DNA of 48,082 nt from contig JAJPIE010000084.1 in the NCBI GenBank assembly GCA_021324935.1, positions 1-48,082 of the forward strand, given 5' to 3'. A program made the position numbers and the translations under genes. Under the pieces are notes generated by a model. The model made no database searches and was not told the origin of the DNA. It saw only the letters and a program-made list of their open reading frames with translations. The stretch's first letter is position 1. Every line of letters starts with the position of its first letter. Below, in pieces: positions 1-8,953 of the stretch. This stretch comes from Acidobacteriota bacterium (lineage in GTDB: Bacteria; Acidobacteriota; Terriglobia; Acidiferrales; UBA7541).

Positions 1-545
1 CGCATCGCGCTGTTCGGGTCCACTCTCAGCGCAATATTGAAGACGCTCTCGCCGCGAATCTGCGCCTCGGAAATCATCAACCGCTCGTACTCGCTCCAGT
101 CAAATCGAGCCGGAAGCGAACCGGACGACGATTTCGGCGCATCCTGGAGCTCGTTGGCGTCGTGCAACAAATCCTGGATCAGCGAGCGCAGCGACACCGG
201 TGGAGACGGCTCAACCTGCTTTTGATACGCGCTGAGCATGCTCTCAAACGTATCCACAGCGGAAAAAATCACTTCGGCGAGCTTCGCCCCTTGCACCTGG
301 CCGATTTGCGGCGAGAGCACATCTTCCAGTTCGTGCGCGATTTCGCTGAGTCTCGAAAACCCGCACGCCGCGGCGTCTCCCTTCAGCGTGTGCACCGCGC
401 GCCGCACCCCGCGGATCAGCTCTTCGTCGGCGGGACGTTTTTCAAGTTGCAGGCCGGCATCGTTGATGGTCTGCAATATCTCCGCCGCGCTCTCAAAGAA
501 GAGAGCCCGCAGCTCCGCGCCCCGGTCATCGGGAAGAAACGTCAA
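1..545 (-). CDS. cheA: CheA-type histidine kinase, N-terminal part (truncated by window edge)
   Basis: The 181 visible codons encode a P1/HPt domain. The phosphoacceptor motif VHTLKGDAAACGF has its His at about residue 52 and is followed by a second helix (SRLSEIAHELEDVL). The rest looks like a P1-P2 linker, and the kinase core lies beyond base 1. The start is a TTG whose last two bases overlap the TGA of the upstream cheR (TTGA). No ATG lies in frame nearby, and the sequence reads as HPt immediately after this TTG. CheA takes signals from the MCP through CheW and phosphorylates CheY/CheB-type receivers. It is the last visible gene of the minus-strand chemosensory operon. The family call is firm from the HPt motif and the gene order; the start codon is less certain. 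Confidence 0.85.
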   Translation of the reverse strand, partial: MTFLPDDRGAELRALFFESAAEILQTINDAGLQLEKRPADEELIRGVRRAVHTLKGDAAACGFSRLSEIAHELEDVLSPQIGQVQGAKLAEVIFSAVDTFESMLSAYQKQVEPSPPVSLRSLIQDLLHDANELQDAPKSSSGSLPARFDWSEYERLMISEAQIRGESVFNIALRVDPNSAM

Positions 546-1447
546 GAGCCCACCTCGTTGCGCTTATAGGCCGTGCCGTTGTTTTCGTGGACCATCCGGA
601 ATTTTTGTGTCAGCCCGAACAAGCTCTCCGCGTGGCCAACGAACAGGTAGCCGCCGGGATTCAGACAATGCCAGAATTTTTCAATTAGGCGCTTTTGCTC
701 GGCTTCGTCGAAGTAGATCATCACGTTGCGGCACAAAATAATGTCGTTGCGCCGCGGCAGGAATTCCGTTTTCAGATTATGAAAGTCGAACTGCACCACC
801 TCTTTCAGCTGCGGCTTTATCGCATATTTATCGGTCGTCTTCTCGAAATAGCGCAACCGCGTCGTGTAGTCCACCGGCTCCATCTGCACTTCGGTGTACA
901 CGCCTTCCTGCGCGGTGCGCAGGCTCGCATAGCTGATGTCTGAGGCCACGATCTCGAGCTTCCATGGCGGCGGAATCAGCGGCTTCGGCGAGGGCATTTC
1001 AAACGGCAGCGGGTTGCGCAAGTAGTAGTAAGCCAGGGCATCGCAAATCAGCATCGCCACGGAATACGGTTCTTGTCCCGTGGAACATCCGGCGCTCCAG
1101 ATGCGGATGTTCCAGTCCCGCCGCTCCTGCTTGTGTTTCAGGATCTCTTCGAGAACCGATTTCTGCAGCAATTCGAGTTGCGGCCGGTTTCGAAAAAAGC
1201 TGGTTTCATTGACGGTGAGATTCTCCAGCAGCAGCGCCAGTTCCGCGCGCCCCTCGCGGCTGGTGAGCAGCCGGTAATAGCTGTAGAAGGAATCCAGCTG
1301 GCAGGCCTTCAACCGGCGCTGCAATCGATCCTTCAGGAAGTGCGAGCGGCGCTCGTCGAAAAACATGCCGCATTCCTGATAAACGAGCGTCTGCAATAGC
1401 TTGAGTTCGGCTTCAGTCAGCTGAATCTGCGCGATAATCGTGCCCAT
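542..1447 (-). CDS. cheR: CheR chemoreceptor glutamate methyltransferase
   Basis: This 301-aa protein has the usual CheR layout. An N-terminal helical domain carries NETSFFRN (residues 80-87). It is followed by the SAM-binding loop SAGCSTGQEPYS (118-129), the catalytic-domain motif NVMIYF (241-246) and GGYLFVGHAESL (265-276). CheR transfers methyl groups from S-adenosylmethionine to glutamates on chemoreceptors, giving sensory adaptation. The ATG start matches the family length. It sits 45 nt downstream of cheW and overlaps the cheA start by 4 nt, so the genes are probably co-transcribed and translationally coupled. No extra C-terminal domain is present. No CheB is visible for this cluster; it may lie beyond the window, or the CheB at 18166 may serve both. 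Confidence 0.95.
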   Translation of the reverse strand: MGTIIAQIQLTEAELKLLQTLVYQECGMFFDERRSHFLKDRLQRRLKACQLDSFYSYYRLLTSREGRAELALLLENLTVNETSFFRNRPQLELLQKSVLEEILKHKQERRDWNIRIWSAGCSTGQEPYSVAMLICDALAYYYLRNPLPFEMPSPKPLIPPPWKLEIVASDISYASLRTAQEGVYTEVQMEPVDYTTRLRYFEKTTDKYAIKPQLKEVVQFDFHNLKTEFLPRRNDIILCRNVMIYFDEAEQKRLIEKFWHCLNPGGYLFVGHAESLFGLTQKFRMVHENNGTAYKRNEVGS

Positions 1448-1492
1448 ATTGCGTAGTGCGGAAACTCGCGGCGGTGGCGGCGCTGGCTGGCG

Positions 1493-1969
1493 CTACCTCA
1501 CCATTGCAACGGGTTCCGCGGCCTCCTCGAGCTTCCGGAATTCGGATTGGCGCAGGAGCCGGGCAATGTCCAGGAGAATAATCAGACGCCCTTTCAGTTT
1601 GCCGACTCCGGTCACATAGCTGGATTCACCTTCCGCGAATACGGAGCCGGGGGCTTCGATTTCGGAGGGCGGAATCTTCAGTACTTCCGACGCCGAGCTG
1701 ACGATGAGTCCGACCAGCTTGTTTTCGAGCTCGACGACCAGAATGCGGTTCTTTTTGTCGTGCTGGATGGTCGCGCTGCCGAATCGCTTGCGCAGGTCCA
1801 TCACGGGAATGATCTTTCCGCGCAGGTTGATTACGCCCTCGACCAAGTCCGGCGCGCTGGGCACCGACGTGATCTCCGGAACCCGCACGATTTCCCGTAC
1901 GGAACCAATGCGAACGCCGTACGTTTCACTGCCAATGCGAAATCCGACGATTTGGAGTTCTTTCTCCAT
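1493..1969 (-). CDS. cheW: CheW chemotaxis coupling protein
   Basis: This 158-aa single-domain CheW protein shows the two-subdomain SH3-like pattern: an N-terminal FRIGSETYGVRIGSVREIV strand pair, then GVINLRGKIIPVMDLRKRF (about residues 45-63), then a ...LVGLIVSSASEVLKI segment. CheW links the cytoplasmic tip of the MCP to CheA in the receptor array. The ATG is preceded by a GAGAGG Shine-Dalgarno-like sequence. The gene lies 15 nt after the MCP and 45 nt before cheR, so it is internal to the minus-strand operon. The C-terminal tail, about 15 residues and rich in Glu and Ala, is not part of the fold. The identification is firm. Confidence 0.95.
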   Translation of the reverse strand: MEKELQIVGFRIGSETYGVRIGSVREIVRVPEITSVPSAPDLVEGVINLRGKIIPVMDLRKRFGSATIQHDKKNRILVVELENKLVGLIVSSASEVLKIPPSEIEAPGSVFAEGESSYVTGVGKLKGRLIILLDIARLLRQSEFRKLEEAAEPVAMVR

Positions 1970-1984
1970 GCAGGCCTCTCCGCC

Positions 1985-3994
1985 TCAGGAACGCGTCATC
2001 TCGGCGTATTCGAACTCGCCGGTGTCCTGCGTCGACAAATGGCGCCGGGGAGCGGGTGACTCGCGGCGGTGTTTCGCCTGCCCGGCCCGGTCGATCACGA
2101 AACGGTCCATGGTGTCCAGCAGGTTGCGCGAGAGTTTCAGCATCTGTTCTGCGGCGGCGGAAAGCTGTGTCGAACTTGACGCCGACTGCTGCACGAGCTC
2201 GCGCATCTTGTCCATTGCGCGCACAACCGCCTGAGCGCCGGATGCCTGTTCTTCCACCGCGGAGTTGATTTCCTGGGTGATTTCAGGGAGGCGGTTCGTG
2301 GCCTTGGCAATTTGCGCGGAGCCCACCGACTGCTCGTTGGTTGCCGCGCCGATTTCCTGCGAGAATTTATAAACTTCCGTGACCACGTCGGAAATCTTGT
2401 GCAGCGCGCTGCCCAGATCGTTGCCCAGATTCAGGCCTTCTTCGACGATCCGCGTGCTGTGCTCCATGTTCTCGACGGCTTGCCGTGCTTCGCGCTGGAT
2501 GCTCTGGATCAAGTCGGCGATTTCCTTGGTGGATTGCGTGGACTTTTCCGCCAGCTTGCGGACTTCGTCGGCCACAACAGCGAACCCAAGCCCGTGCTCG
2601 CCAGCGCGCGCCGCTTCGATGGCCGCGTTCAACGCCAGCAGGTTGGTCTGTTCCGCCAGATCGTCGATCACCTCGATAATCTTGCCGATGTCGTCGGCGC
2701 GGTGTCCCAGAATGTTGATGATTTCGGCGGAAGACTGAATCGCGCGATTCGTGCGGTTCAAGCCATCCGTGGTCTTTTCCATGGTCTGGATGCCGGTCTG
2801 CACCTCTTCGCGCGACCGGTTGGCAATGTCCAGCAGCACCTTGGCGGTGTCCGCCACGCGCTGGATTGAGGTCACCATCTGATCGATCGAAGCCGAAGTC
2901 TCCGCGACGCTCGACGCCTGTACCTGCGTGTTCTTCACCACGTTCTGCACGTTGATGCTCATCTCGTGCATCGTGCTGGTCACTTCTTCAATCGCGGAGG
3001 AGGCTTGCACGCTCACCTTCGCCGATTCGTCGGCGGCGCCGGCCACCTGGTTGGAACCCGCGGACACCTGCGAAGCGCTGTCGCGCGTGGAGCGCACGAT
3101 TTCCTGCAACCCGTGCGACATGCGCATGAACGCGTTACCCAGCGTGTCCCGCTTCGACCGCGGCGTCACTTCCACCGTCAGGTCCCCCTCGGCCACGGCC
3201 ATCGAAACTCCGGCCATTTCCTTCAGGTATGCCACCATGTTGTTGAAGGTTGTGGCCAAGGCCCCGATTTCGTCGTTTCGATGGATATCGATGTTCTGGT
3301 CCAGGTCCCCGGAATTTCCAATCTCTTGCGCCACCGTAATCAGGTGCTGCAGCGGATCCGTGATAGATTTTGCGGTTCGGACCATCTGGTAAAGCCCAAA
3401 AACAATGGCGGAGATGGTTCCAAACACAACGATCACGAAGCTGACGTTGCTTGCCATTGACGCGGCCGATTCGGAATGCTGCCGGGCCTTGCCAATTTCC
3501 GTGCTGGTCTGGTCGAGCACCGCGGCGGATTTTGCCAGCCACGAAGCAGGGTCCTTCTGCAGATAGAAAATCTGCAAGTCGGAAACCGTCGCATCCCCCG
3601 AGTCCACCTGATGCCGCTTCGCAAGCAGAGGTTTCGCAAAATTGTCCGCCCAGCTCGCTTCCGTGCTTTCCACCTGAATCAGTGCGGTGCGCAGCAACTC
3701 ATTCGACGTCTGTGATTGCCCGCTTTTCACGGCGTCAGCCAGGTCCGTAAAACCCTTGTTCACCTTGTCTTCATCGCGAGGATCGCCGCTCAGCAAAAAA
3801 TTGTTCAGGTTCAACCGATTCTGCATGATTTGGGAGCGCACCCTCTCAATGCTCTGCACACTCTCCAGCGTGTTCTTCGCGTCACCGCTCGCCGAGTGCG
3901 CTATCCAGATGGAGACGACGTCCACGAGTAACAAGACGAAAAGAGTCAGCAGAACCAAGCCGAAACTTTTATAAAGCTGTTTTCCGATCGTCAT
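1985..3994 (-). CDS. Methyl-accepting chemotaxis protein (transmembrane, helical-bundle sensor)
   Basis: The protein has 669 aa. A short cytoplasmic start is followed by TM1 (about 11-33), a roughly 150-residue, Gln/Ser/Asp-rich helical periplasmic domain of four-helix-bundle type, and TM2 (about 184-206). Next come a HAMP domain (207-262), a second HAMP-like segment with AVAEGDLTVEV (266-276), and a long signalling coiled coil. The hairpin tip is highly conserved: DLAEQTNLLALNAAIEAARAG at about 445-465, then GFAVVADEVRKLAEKS. There is no C-terminal pentapeptide tether for CheR. The ATG has a good GGAGGAA site. It probably senses an extracytoplasmic cue, but the ligand cannot be told from the sequence. 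It starts a tight mcp-cheW-cheR-cheA series and follows the TonB-like gene after 73 nt. Confidence 0.95.
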   Translation of the reverse strand: MTIGKQLYKSFGLVLLTLFVLLLVDVVSIWIAHSASGDAKNTLESVQSIERVRSQIMQNRLNLNNFLLSGDPRDEDKVNKGFTDLADAVKSGQSQTSNELLRTALIQVESTEASWADNFAKPLLAKRHQVDSGDATVSDLQIFYLQKDPASWLAKSAAVLDQTSTEIGKARQHSESAASMASNVSFVIVVFGTISAIVFGLYQMVRTAKSITDPLQHLITVAQEIGNSGDLDQNIDIHRNDEIGALATTFNNMVAYLKEMAGVSMAVAEGDLTVEVTPRSKRDTLGNAFMRMSHGLQEIVRSTRDSASQVSAGSNQVAGAADESAKVSVQASSAIEEVTSTMHEMSINVQNVVKNTQVQASSVAETSASIDQMVTSIQRVADTAKVLLDIANRSREEVQTGIQTMEKTTDGLNRTNRAIQSSAEIINILGHRADDIGKIIEVIDDLAEQTNLLALNAAIEAARAGEHGLGFAVVADEVRKLAEKSTQSTKEIADLIQSIQREARQAVENMEHSTRIVEEGLNLGNDLGSALHKISDVVTEVYKFSQEIGAATNEQSVGSAQIAKATNRLPEITQEINSAVEEQASGAQAVVRAMDKMRELVQQSASSSTQLSAAAEQMLKLSRNLLDTMDRFVIDRAGQAKHRRESPAPRRHLSTQDTGEFEYAEMTRS

Positions 3995-4030
3995 TGCGTA
4001 ACTTCCTCCACGCCCCTGATGAATAGCTTG

Positions 4031-4048
4031 CCGGCCTGGCTCGGCCGG
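4031..4048 (-). other. GC-rich hairpin between tonB-like gene and mcp
   Basis: The sequence CCGGCC-N6-GGCCGG forms a 6-bp GC stem about 37 nt upstream of the mcp start codon. No T-run follows in the direction of transcription, so it is not a canonical terminator. It could be a processing or attenuation element that lowers or separates expression of the downstream chemotaxis genes, or a dispersed repeat unit. Confidence 0.4.
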
Positions 4049-4068
4049 CCATTTGGCCCATTGCTTGA

Positions 4069-4407
4069 TTATTGCTGGCGGAAATCAAACTCCACCATCT
4101 GCGTCGTCTCTTCCGGTGCCGGTTCGAATTTCCAATCCTTCACCGCGTCCAGGCACGTTTGCACGAGCACTGGATGCCCGCCGACTGCTCGTGATGTCTT
4201 CACGTGACCATCGGGAGCGATCACCACCTCAATCTTGACCTTGCCGGTGATATTCATGCGCCGGGCGAGTTCCGGAACTTGCGGTGCTACCTTGGTCTTG
4301 ACCTTGCGCTTGCCTTCTTCAACCGACGTTTGCGCAGACACAGCCGTGATCGAAACTACGGCGAGAGCCGCGGCGGCGAGCAGTTTCTTGCTCCATGTAA
4401 ATTCCAT
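4069..4407 (-). CDS. TonB C-terminal-domain-like exported protein
   Basis: This 112-aa protein has an N-terminal signal peptide or anchor (KKLLAAAALAVVSITAVSA, about residues 7-25) followed by a TonB C-terminal-type domain. The domain shows the pattern ...GKVKIEVVIAPDGHV... then GHPVLVQTCLDAVKDWKFEP, ending in a beta strand. An upstream ATG-like extension exists (to about 4524), but the ATG at 4407 has an AGGAGG Shine-Dalgarno sequence at good spacing and begins the signal peptide, so it is preferred. It lacks the proline-rich spacer of true TonB, so it is probably a stand-alone periplasmic domain and not an energy transducer. It leads the minus-strand chemosensory operon and follows a sigma-54-type promoter at 4454-4469. 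Its role there is unknown. Confidence 0.75.
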   Translation of the reverse strand: MEFTWSKKLLAAAALAVVSITAVSAQTSVEEGKRKVKTKVAPQVPELARRMNITGKVKIEVVIAPDGHVKTSRAVGGHPVLVQTCLDAVKDWKFEPAPEETTQMVEFDFRQQ

Positions 4408-4453
4408 TGCGACCACACCCTCCTCAGAGTGGGAAATACCCCGCCTTGGAGAA

Positions 4454-4469
4454 GGCAAGTGCATGGCCA
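4454..4469 (-). promoter_or_regulatory. Sigma-54 (-24/-12) promoter P1 for the minus-strand chemosensory operon
   Basis: Read on the minus strand, the element is TGGCCATGCACTTGCC. It has TGGC at -24 and TTGC at -12 with the obligatory GG-N10-GC spacing. The predicted transcription start is near 4443, about 36 nt before the ATG at 4407, leaving room for the AGGAGG ribosome site. A perfect TGAGAC-type palindrome lies about 170 bp upstream. The consensus is established for sigma-54; the assignment here is by inspection. Confidence 0.65.
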
Positions 4470-4587
4470 AGATGAACTCTTCCTCATCAAACCCTTCATT
4501 GGTTCCCAGCCCCCATGCAACCACTTGTAATTCAGAGGGATAGAACTGAATAAGAAAGGAGAGCCATTCCGCTTGCGACCGAAAGGT

Positions 4588-4633
4588 GTCTCATCCGGTC
4601 CGCGGAAGCTCCCGCCAGGTCTCACGGTGAGAC
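4588..4633. promoter_or_regulatory. Palindromic activator site UAS1 (GTCTCA-N3-TGAGAC plus a half-site)
   Basis: GTCTCACGGTGAGAC at 4619-4633 is a perfect inverted repeat with a 3-nt centre. A further GTCTCA half-site starts at 4588, 31 nt away, which is about three helical turns. The pair lies upstream of sigma-54 promoter P1 and near the start of the kinase gene. Related sites precede P2 and P3. The likely ligand is the NtrC-type activator encoded at 7492-8918; this is an inference. Confidence 0.6.
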
Positions 4634-4775
4634 GTCCACGGCACTTTCGCGCGACGCCACCGTTACGCATCCGCACCACACCAGGGAAGTTCCATTGACT
4701 CAGATTGAGATGGCTGGTTAGCGTGGATATGCGTGGCTTCTTAATTTGAGACGCGCGCAAAGCCCCTTAGCCCCT

Positions 4776-7100
4776 ATGCGTGAACGCAAGCGTATCTCTG
4801 CGCGGCGCCCTGCTGCCGCCTCCAGCCGGAAAACTTCCGCCCGGCCGAAACACGACTATTCCAAGGAATGGCTGGAGCTCGCGGTCGAAGCCGCCAATTC
4901 CCGCGTGCTTCCCGAACTCTTGCGGAAATTTGCGCTGCGCACCGCTGAAATGCTCGAGGCGGACTGGGCCGCGGTCGGCGAACTGGTTGGCAGCCGCGTC
5001 GAACTCTACTCTTCGCGAACCGAGCTTCCCTCCGCCAGCCAGGACCGTGAGTGGCTCCTCGAATGTCTCTCGCAGAAGCGCCCCGGCCTGGAATCGCTGC
5101 CCCTCCCGCGAGGTACGTGTCACGCAGCTTTCTATCCTATCTACGCGAGCGACGGCGAATTGATGGGTACGCTCTGCCTGATTCGCAAAAAAGCCGAATT
5201 TTCTCCCGCCGAACGGCAATTACTCTCTGCCTTGGCCAGCCATGCCGCGCTTTCGATGGAGAAAGTGCGCCGCTTCTCGCAACTCGAGCGCTCCAAAAAG
5301 CAATGGGTTGAAGACATTGACGCTATCAGTGACTACATCGCCGTCCACGACCAAGCTTGGAGGATTGTCCGCACCAATCGTTCCTTGGCCACGCAACTCG
5401 GCATTCCCCCGGCCGCTCTGGTTGGCGAACCCATCCGCAGCCTTCGCCACATCGCCGAAACCGGCAGCGCGCTGCCCTGCCCCTTCTGCCGCGACACGCG
5501 CGAAGCCCGCGAAGAGTACATCGCCACCAGCGCCGGCCGCACGTTTCTCGTCTCCACTTCCCGCACTCGCGGCGCCACCGAAGAGGAAGCTCGGACCATT
5601 CACGTTCTGAAGGACATCACCGATCGTCGCGAAGCCGAGCGCCGCTATCGCGAACTGTTCGACAGCATTCAAGAAGGGCTGTTTTTTGCCACTCCCGAAG
5701 GCCAGTTCCTCGATGTCAACGACGCGCTCGTCCGCATGCTCGGCTACGATTCCGCCGAAGAACTTCTTCGCGCCGACGTCAGCGCGCATCTTTATCCCAC
5801 CCCCGCCGCAAAGGAACGCCTTGCCAATGCCATCGCCAAGCATGGCGCCTTGCGTATTTACGAAGAAACGCTGCGCAAAAAGGACGGCGGCCTGCTCCAC
5901 ACCATGCAGAACATCAGCGCGGTCCGCGACGCTTTCGGAAACGTTGTGCAGATTCGCGGCCTGATGCTCGACGTCACCGAGCAGAAGATGTTTCAGTCCC
6001 AATTGCAGCGCGAGCGCGACTTCAACCAGAAAATCCTCAATACCACACAAAGCATGATCCTGGTGCTGGACACCGCGGGATTGATCAGCTACGCCAATCG
6101 CCGCTGCTACGAGGCCGGTTATCGCCAGGAGGAACTGATCGGCCACCGCCTCGTCGAGTGGGTGGAAAGCTCTCACCGCAATGATTTTGAAGCCGCGCTT
6201 CAGACCACCGCCAACGGCCAGCAGGTCGACAATCTCGAACTCCGCGCTCGCCGCGCCGATGGCTCGCTCGGCCACTTCTCCATCAGCCTCAGCCCCATGC
6301 GCGACGAAGCCAACCAGGTCAACAGCGTGGTCGTCGTCATGACCGATATCACCGACGCCGCGCTCCTGCAGGCGAAACTTGCCCACGCCGAAAAAATGGC
6401 CACCATCGGAAGGCTCGTTTCCGGCGTCGCGCACGAAGTCAATAATCCGCTCGCGGCCATTCTTGGTTTCACCGATCTACTGCTCGAAAATCCCGAGGTT
6501 CCCTCCACGGCTCGCGAAGATTTACAGATCATTCTCCAGGAAACCCAGCGCACCAAGGAAATCGTCCAGGACCTGCTTAGCTTCGCACGTCAGCGTCCCA
6601 CGCAGAAAGAGCCCGTGCATGTGAACGCCGTGCTGCGGCAAACCATCAAGCTGCGGAGCTACGACCTTTCCAGCCACGGAGTCGAGGTAATCGAGGAATT
6701 CGAGGAAAACCTCACGCCCACGCTCGGGGACGCTCAGCAGCTCCAGCAAGTCTTCCTGAACATTCTTAATAACGCCTACGACGCCATCCAGGAATCCGGC
6801 AACCACGGCCGCATTCGCATTCGCACCCGGCGCGCGGAAGATGACGTCGAAGTGGCCTTCATCGACAACGGCACCGGCGTGGCCGATCCCGAACGCATCT
6901 TCGATCCTTTCTACACCACAAAACAAGCCGGCAAGGGCACGGGGCTCGGCCTCAGCATCTGCTATGGCATCGTGCGCGCGCACGGCGGCGAAATTCTCTG
7001 CTGGAACAATGAAGACGAAGTTGGCAGCACCTTCGTCGTCCGCCTCCCCGCCGCCGCCGAAACTGCGCCGACCGCTGCGGCAAAGGAGGCGGGACGATGA
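4776..7100 (+). CDS. Cytosolic GAF/PAS sensor histidine kinase (NtrB-like)
   Basis: The protein has 774 aa from the ATG at 4776; a TTG at 4746 would add 10 residues, and neither start has a clear Shine-Dalgarno site. Domain order is a basic N-terminus, a GAF domain (about 35-160), three PAS/PAC units (about 170-270, 285-395, 410-520), a HisKA domain with GVAHEVNNPLAAILGF (phospho-His about 553), and a HATPase_c domain with N box NILNNAYDAIQ, DNGTGV, and GKGTGLGLS. The first PAS unit holds a CPFC cysteine pair. No membrane segment is visible, so it senses an intracellular signal. It overlaps the receiver gene by ATGA and is followed by an NtrC-type activator, making a kinase-receiver-activator operon. 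The activator and lone receiver are the likely phosphorylation targets. Confidence 0.92.
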   Translation: MRERKRISARRPAAASSRKTSARPKHDYSKEWLELAVEAANSRVLPELLRKFALRTAEMLEADWAAVGELVGSRVELYSSRTELPSASQDREWLLECLSQKRPGLESLPLPRGTCHAAFYPIYASDGELMGTLCLIRKKAEFSPAERQLLSALASHAALSMEKVRRFSQLERSKKQWVEDIDAISDYIAVHDQAWRIVRTNRSLATQLGIPPAALVGEPIRSLRHIAETGSALPCPFCRDTREAREEYIATSAGRTFLVSTSRTRGATEEEARTIHVLKDITDRREAERRYRELFDSIQEGLFFATPEGQFLDVNDALVRMLGYDSAEELLRADVSAHLYPTPAAKERLANAIAKHGALRIYEETLRKKDGGLLHTMQNISAVRDAFGNVVQIRGLMLDVTEQKMFQSQLQRERDFNQKILNTTQSMILVLDTAGLISYANRRCYEAGYRQEELIGHRLVEWVESSHRNDFEAALQTTANGQQVDNLELRARRADGSLGHFSISLSPMRDEANQVNSVVVVMTDITDAALLQAKLAHAEKMATIGRLVSGVAHEVNNPLAAILGFTDLLLENPEVPSTAREDLQIILQETQRTKEIVQDLLSFARQRPTQKEPVHVNAVLRQTIKLRSYDLSSHGVEVIEEFEENLTPTLGDAQQLQQVFLNILNNAYDAIQESGNHGRIRIRTRRAEDDVEVAFIDNGTGVADPERIFDPFYTTKQAGKGTGLGLSICYGIVRAHGGEILCWNNEDEVGSTFVVRLPAAAETAPTAAAKEAGR

Positions 7101-7495
7101 ACGCCACCGCCAGGCCACGTCCCGCTCCTTCCATCCTCGTGATTGAAGATGAGCCTTCCGTCAGCGCCTTCCTCAAAGCCGCCTTGGAACGCCGCGGCTA
7201 CACGGTGGTTGAAGTATCCTCCGGCGCCACCGCGGTCGAACAATTGCAATCCGGCGCTTTTCGCGGCGTAATTTCCGATATTCGCATGCCCGGCGAAATC
7301 AACGGCGCTGACGTCCACGACTGGATCCGCCGCAACCGGCCCGAACTATCCGGCCGCATCATTCTGATCAGCGGCGACACGGCCAACAGCGAAACGCAAT
7401 CCCTGCTCGCCTCCAGTCCCACGCCTTGCCTGGAAAAGCCCTTTCGAGTCCAGAAACTGATTTCCACGGTGGAGAAGACCTTCGGGACACCATGA
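7097..7495 (+). CDS. Single-domain response regulator (lone receiver)
   Basis: This 132-aa receiver domain has no output domain. Its parts are IEDE acidic pocket (residues 16-19), phosphoacceptor Asp at 61 in ISDIRMPG, a Ser at the Thr/Ser switch position (ILISGD) and the conserved Lys in CLEKPF. It overlaps both neighbours by ATGA: the kinase upstream and the sigma-54 activator downstream. A lone receiver placed between a kinase and an activator may act as a phosphate sink, a relay intermediate or a competitor for the kinase. The family is clear; the role is inferred. Confidence 0.9.
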   Translation: MNATARPRPAPSILVIEDEPSVSAFLKAALERRGYTVVEVSSGATAVEQLQSGAFRGVISDIRMPGEINGADVHDWIRRNRPELSGRIILISGDTANSETQSLLASSPTPCLEKPFRVQKLISTVEKTFGTP

Positions 7496-8918
7496 GTGAC
7501 GAATTCAAAATCAAGCTTCTTGTTGTTGATGATGAACAAAGCATCCGGCGCCTGTGTATGACCATCGGCGGCTCGCTCGGATTCGTGTGCCAGGAGGCGG
7601 AAAGCGCCGAAGCCGGCGTTACGCGCCTGGAAACCGATCCGCCCGACCTCGTCCTGACGGACCTCAAACTCCCCAAACTTTCCGGCGTGGAGTTTCTCAA
7701 GCAGATCAAGAGCGTCCTCCCACGCACTGAAGTGGCCATCATGACCGGCCACGGTTCGATCGAGTCCGCTGTGGATGCCATGAAGCTCGGCGCCTACGAC
7801 TACATCGAGAAACCTTTCCGCGTGGAAAAGCTTCGCCTTTTGCTGCAACGCATGGCTGATAAAGTCCGCTTGGTCAATGAAAATGCCTTCCTCCGCGAGC
7901 GCATCAACACCGAAGAAAATCTCGACGGCATCATCGGCAGCTCCGTCGGCATGCAGGACGTGCTGCGCATGATCTCTCGGCTCAAAGACACGCGCACCCC
8001 GGTGCTCATCTCCGGCGAAAGCGGCACCGGCAAGGAACTCGTCGCCCGCGCGATCCATTTCCGAGGCGCCCTGGCGAAAATGCCGTTCGTGGCTGTAGAT
8101 TGTGGAGCGCTAGTGCCAACGCTTATGGAAAGCGAGCTCTTCGGTTACGAAAAAGGCGCCTTCACCGGCGCCACAAAATCCAAGGCCGGACTCTTTCAGG
8201 CCGCCAACGGTGGCACCATTTTCCTCGACGAAATTGGTGAATTACCCCTCGAGATGCAGGCGAAGCTCTTGCGCGTGCTCCAGGAGCGCGAAGTTCGCCC
8301 CGTCGGCAGCAACGATCGTATCAATGTGGAAGTTCGCGTCATCGCCGCCACCAATCGCGACCTGGAAGCCGCTTACCGCGCCGGCACCTTCCGCAAGGAC
8401 CTTTATTTCCGGCTGAACGTCGTGACCGTTCATATTCCCCCGCTCCGCGAGCGCCGCTCCGACATTCCCATGCTGGTCCACCATTTCCTGAATCGCTACG
8501 CCCCCAACGGCCACCTGCAAGTCACCGCGCCAGCCATGAAGAGCCTGTTCAATACGACTGGCCGGGCAACGTCCGCGAACTGGAGAACTGCATCGCTCGC
8601 GCTGTAACGCTCGGGGATCATCAGGTGATGGACGTCAAAGACCTGCCGCCCGCCATCCGCACGGAGCAACCCGCGGGTGCCGAGTCGCCAGACGGCTCGG
8701 AAGCCGCTTCCCTTTCCACCACCGCTCTGGCGGAAATGGAGCGCATGACCATCCTGCGCGTCTTCGAGCAGGCGCATGGCGACAAGGCGCTCGCCGGCAA
8801 AATGCTCGGTATCAGTCGCGCCACCCTCTATCGCAAACTCAAGCGCTACAACATCGGACTTCGCGGCGAAGAGAGACCCAACGCCATGGAGGCCGCCGCG
8901 GGCGACATCTCGTCCTAG
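7492..8918 (+). CDS. NtrC-family sigma-54-dependent response regulator, frameshifted
   Basis: Read through one frameshift, this is a 475-aa activator. It has a receiver (Asp57 in LTDLKLP, Lys107 in EKPF), an AAA+ domain with Walker A GESGTGKE (175-182), sigma-54 contact loop GAFTGA (222-227) and Walker B TIFLDEIG, and a Fis-type HTH (GDKALAGKMLGISRATLYRKL). The frame breaks at about 8548-8551. TTC-AATACG should read TTC-CAA-TAC to give FQYDWPGNVRELENC, so one C is missing. The uncorrected frame stops at 8607, and the HTH resumes out of frame to 8918. Without the HTH it could not bind DNA specifically. The remaining sequence is not degraded, suggesting an assembly error or a very recent lesion. 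It probably recognises the TGAGAC sites near P1-P3. Confidence 0.88.
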
Positions 8919-8953
8919 GGACGTCTCAGCCTCTCGCATTCTTCAAAACCGAA

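Noticed and set aside
8545..8555. Programmed ribosomal frameshifting in the sigma-54 activator
   Set aside because: No slippery heptamer, no downstream stem-loop and no Shine-Dalgarno-like stimulator at the right place; a missing base fits better.
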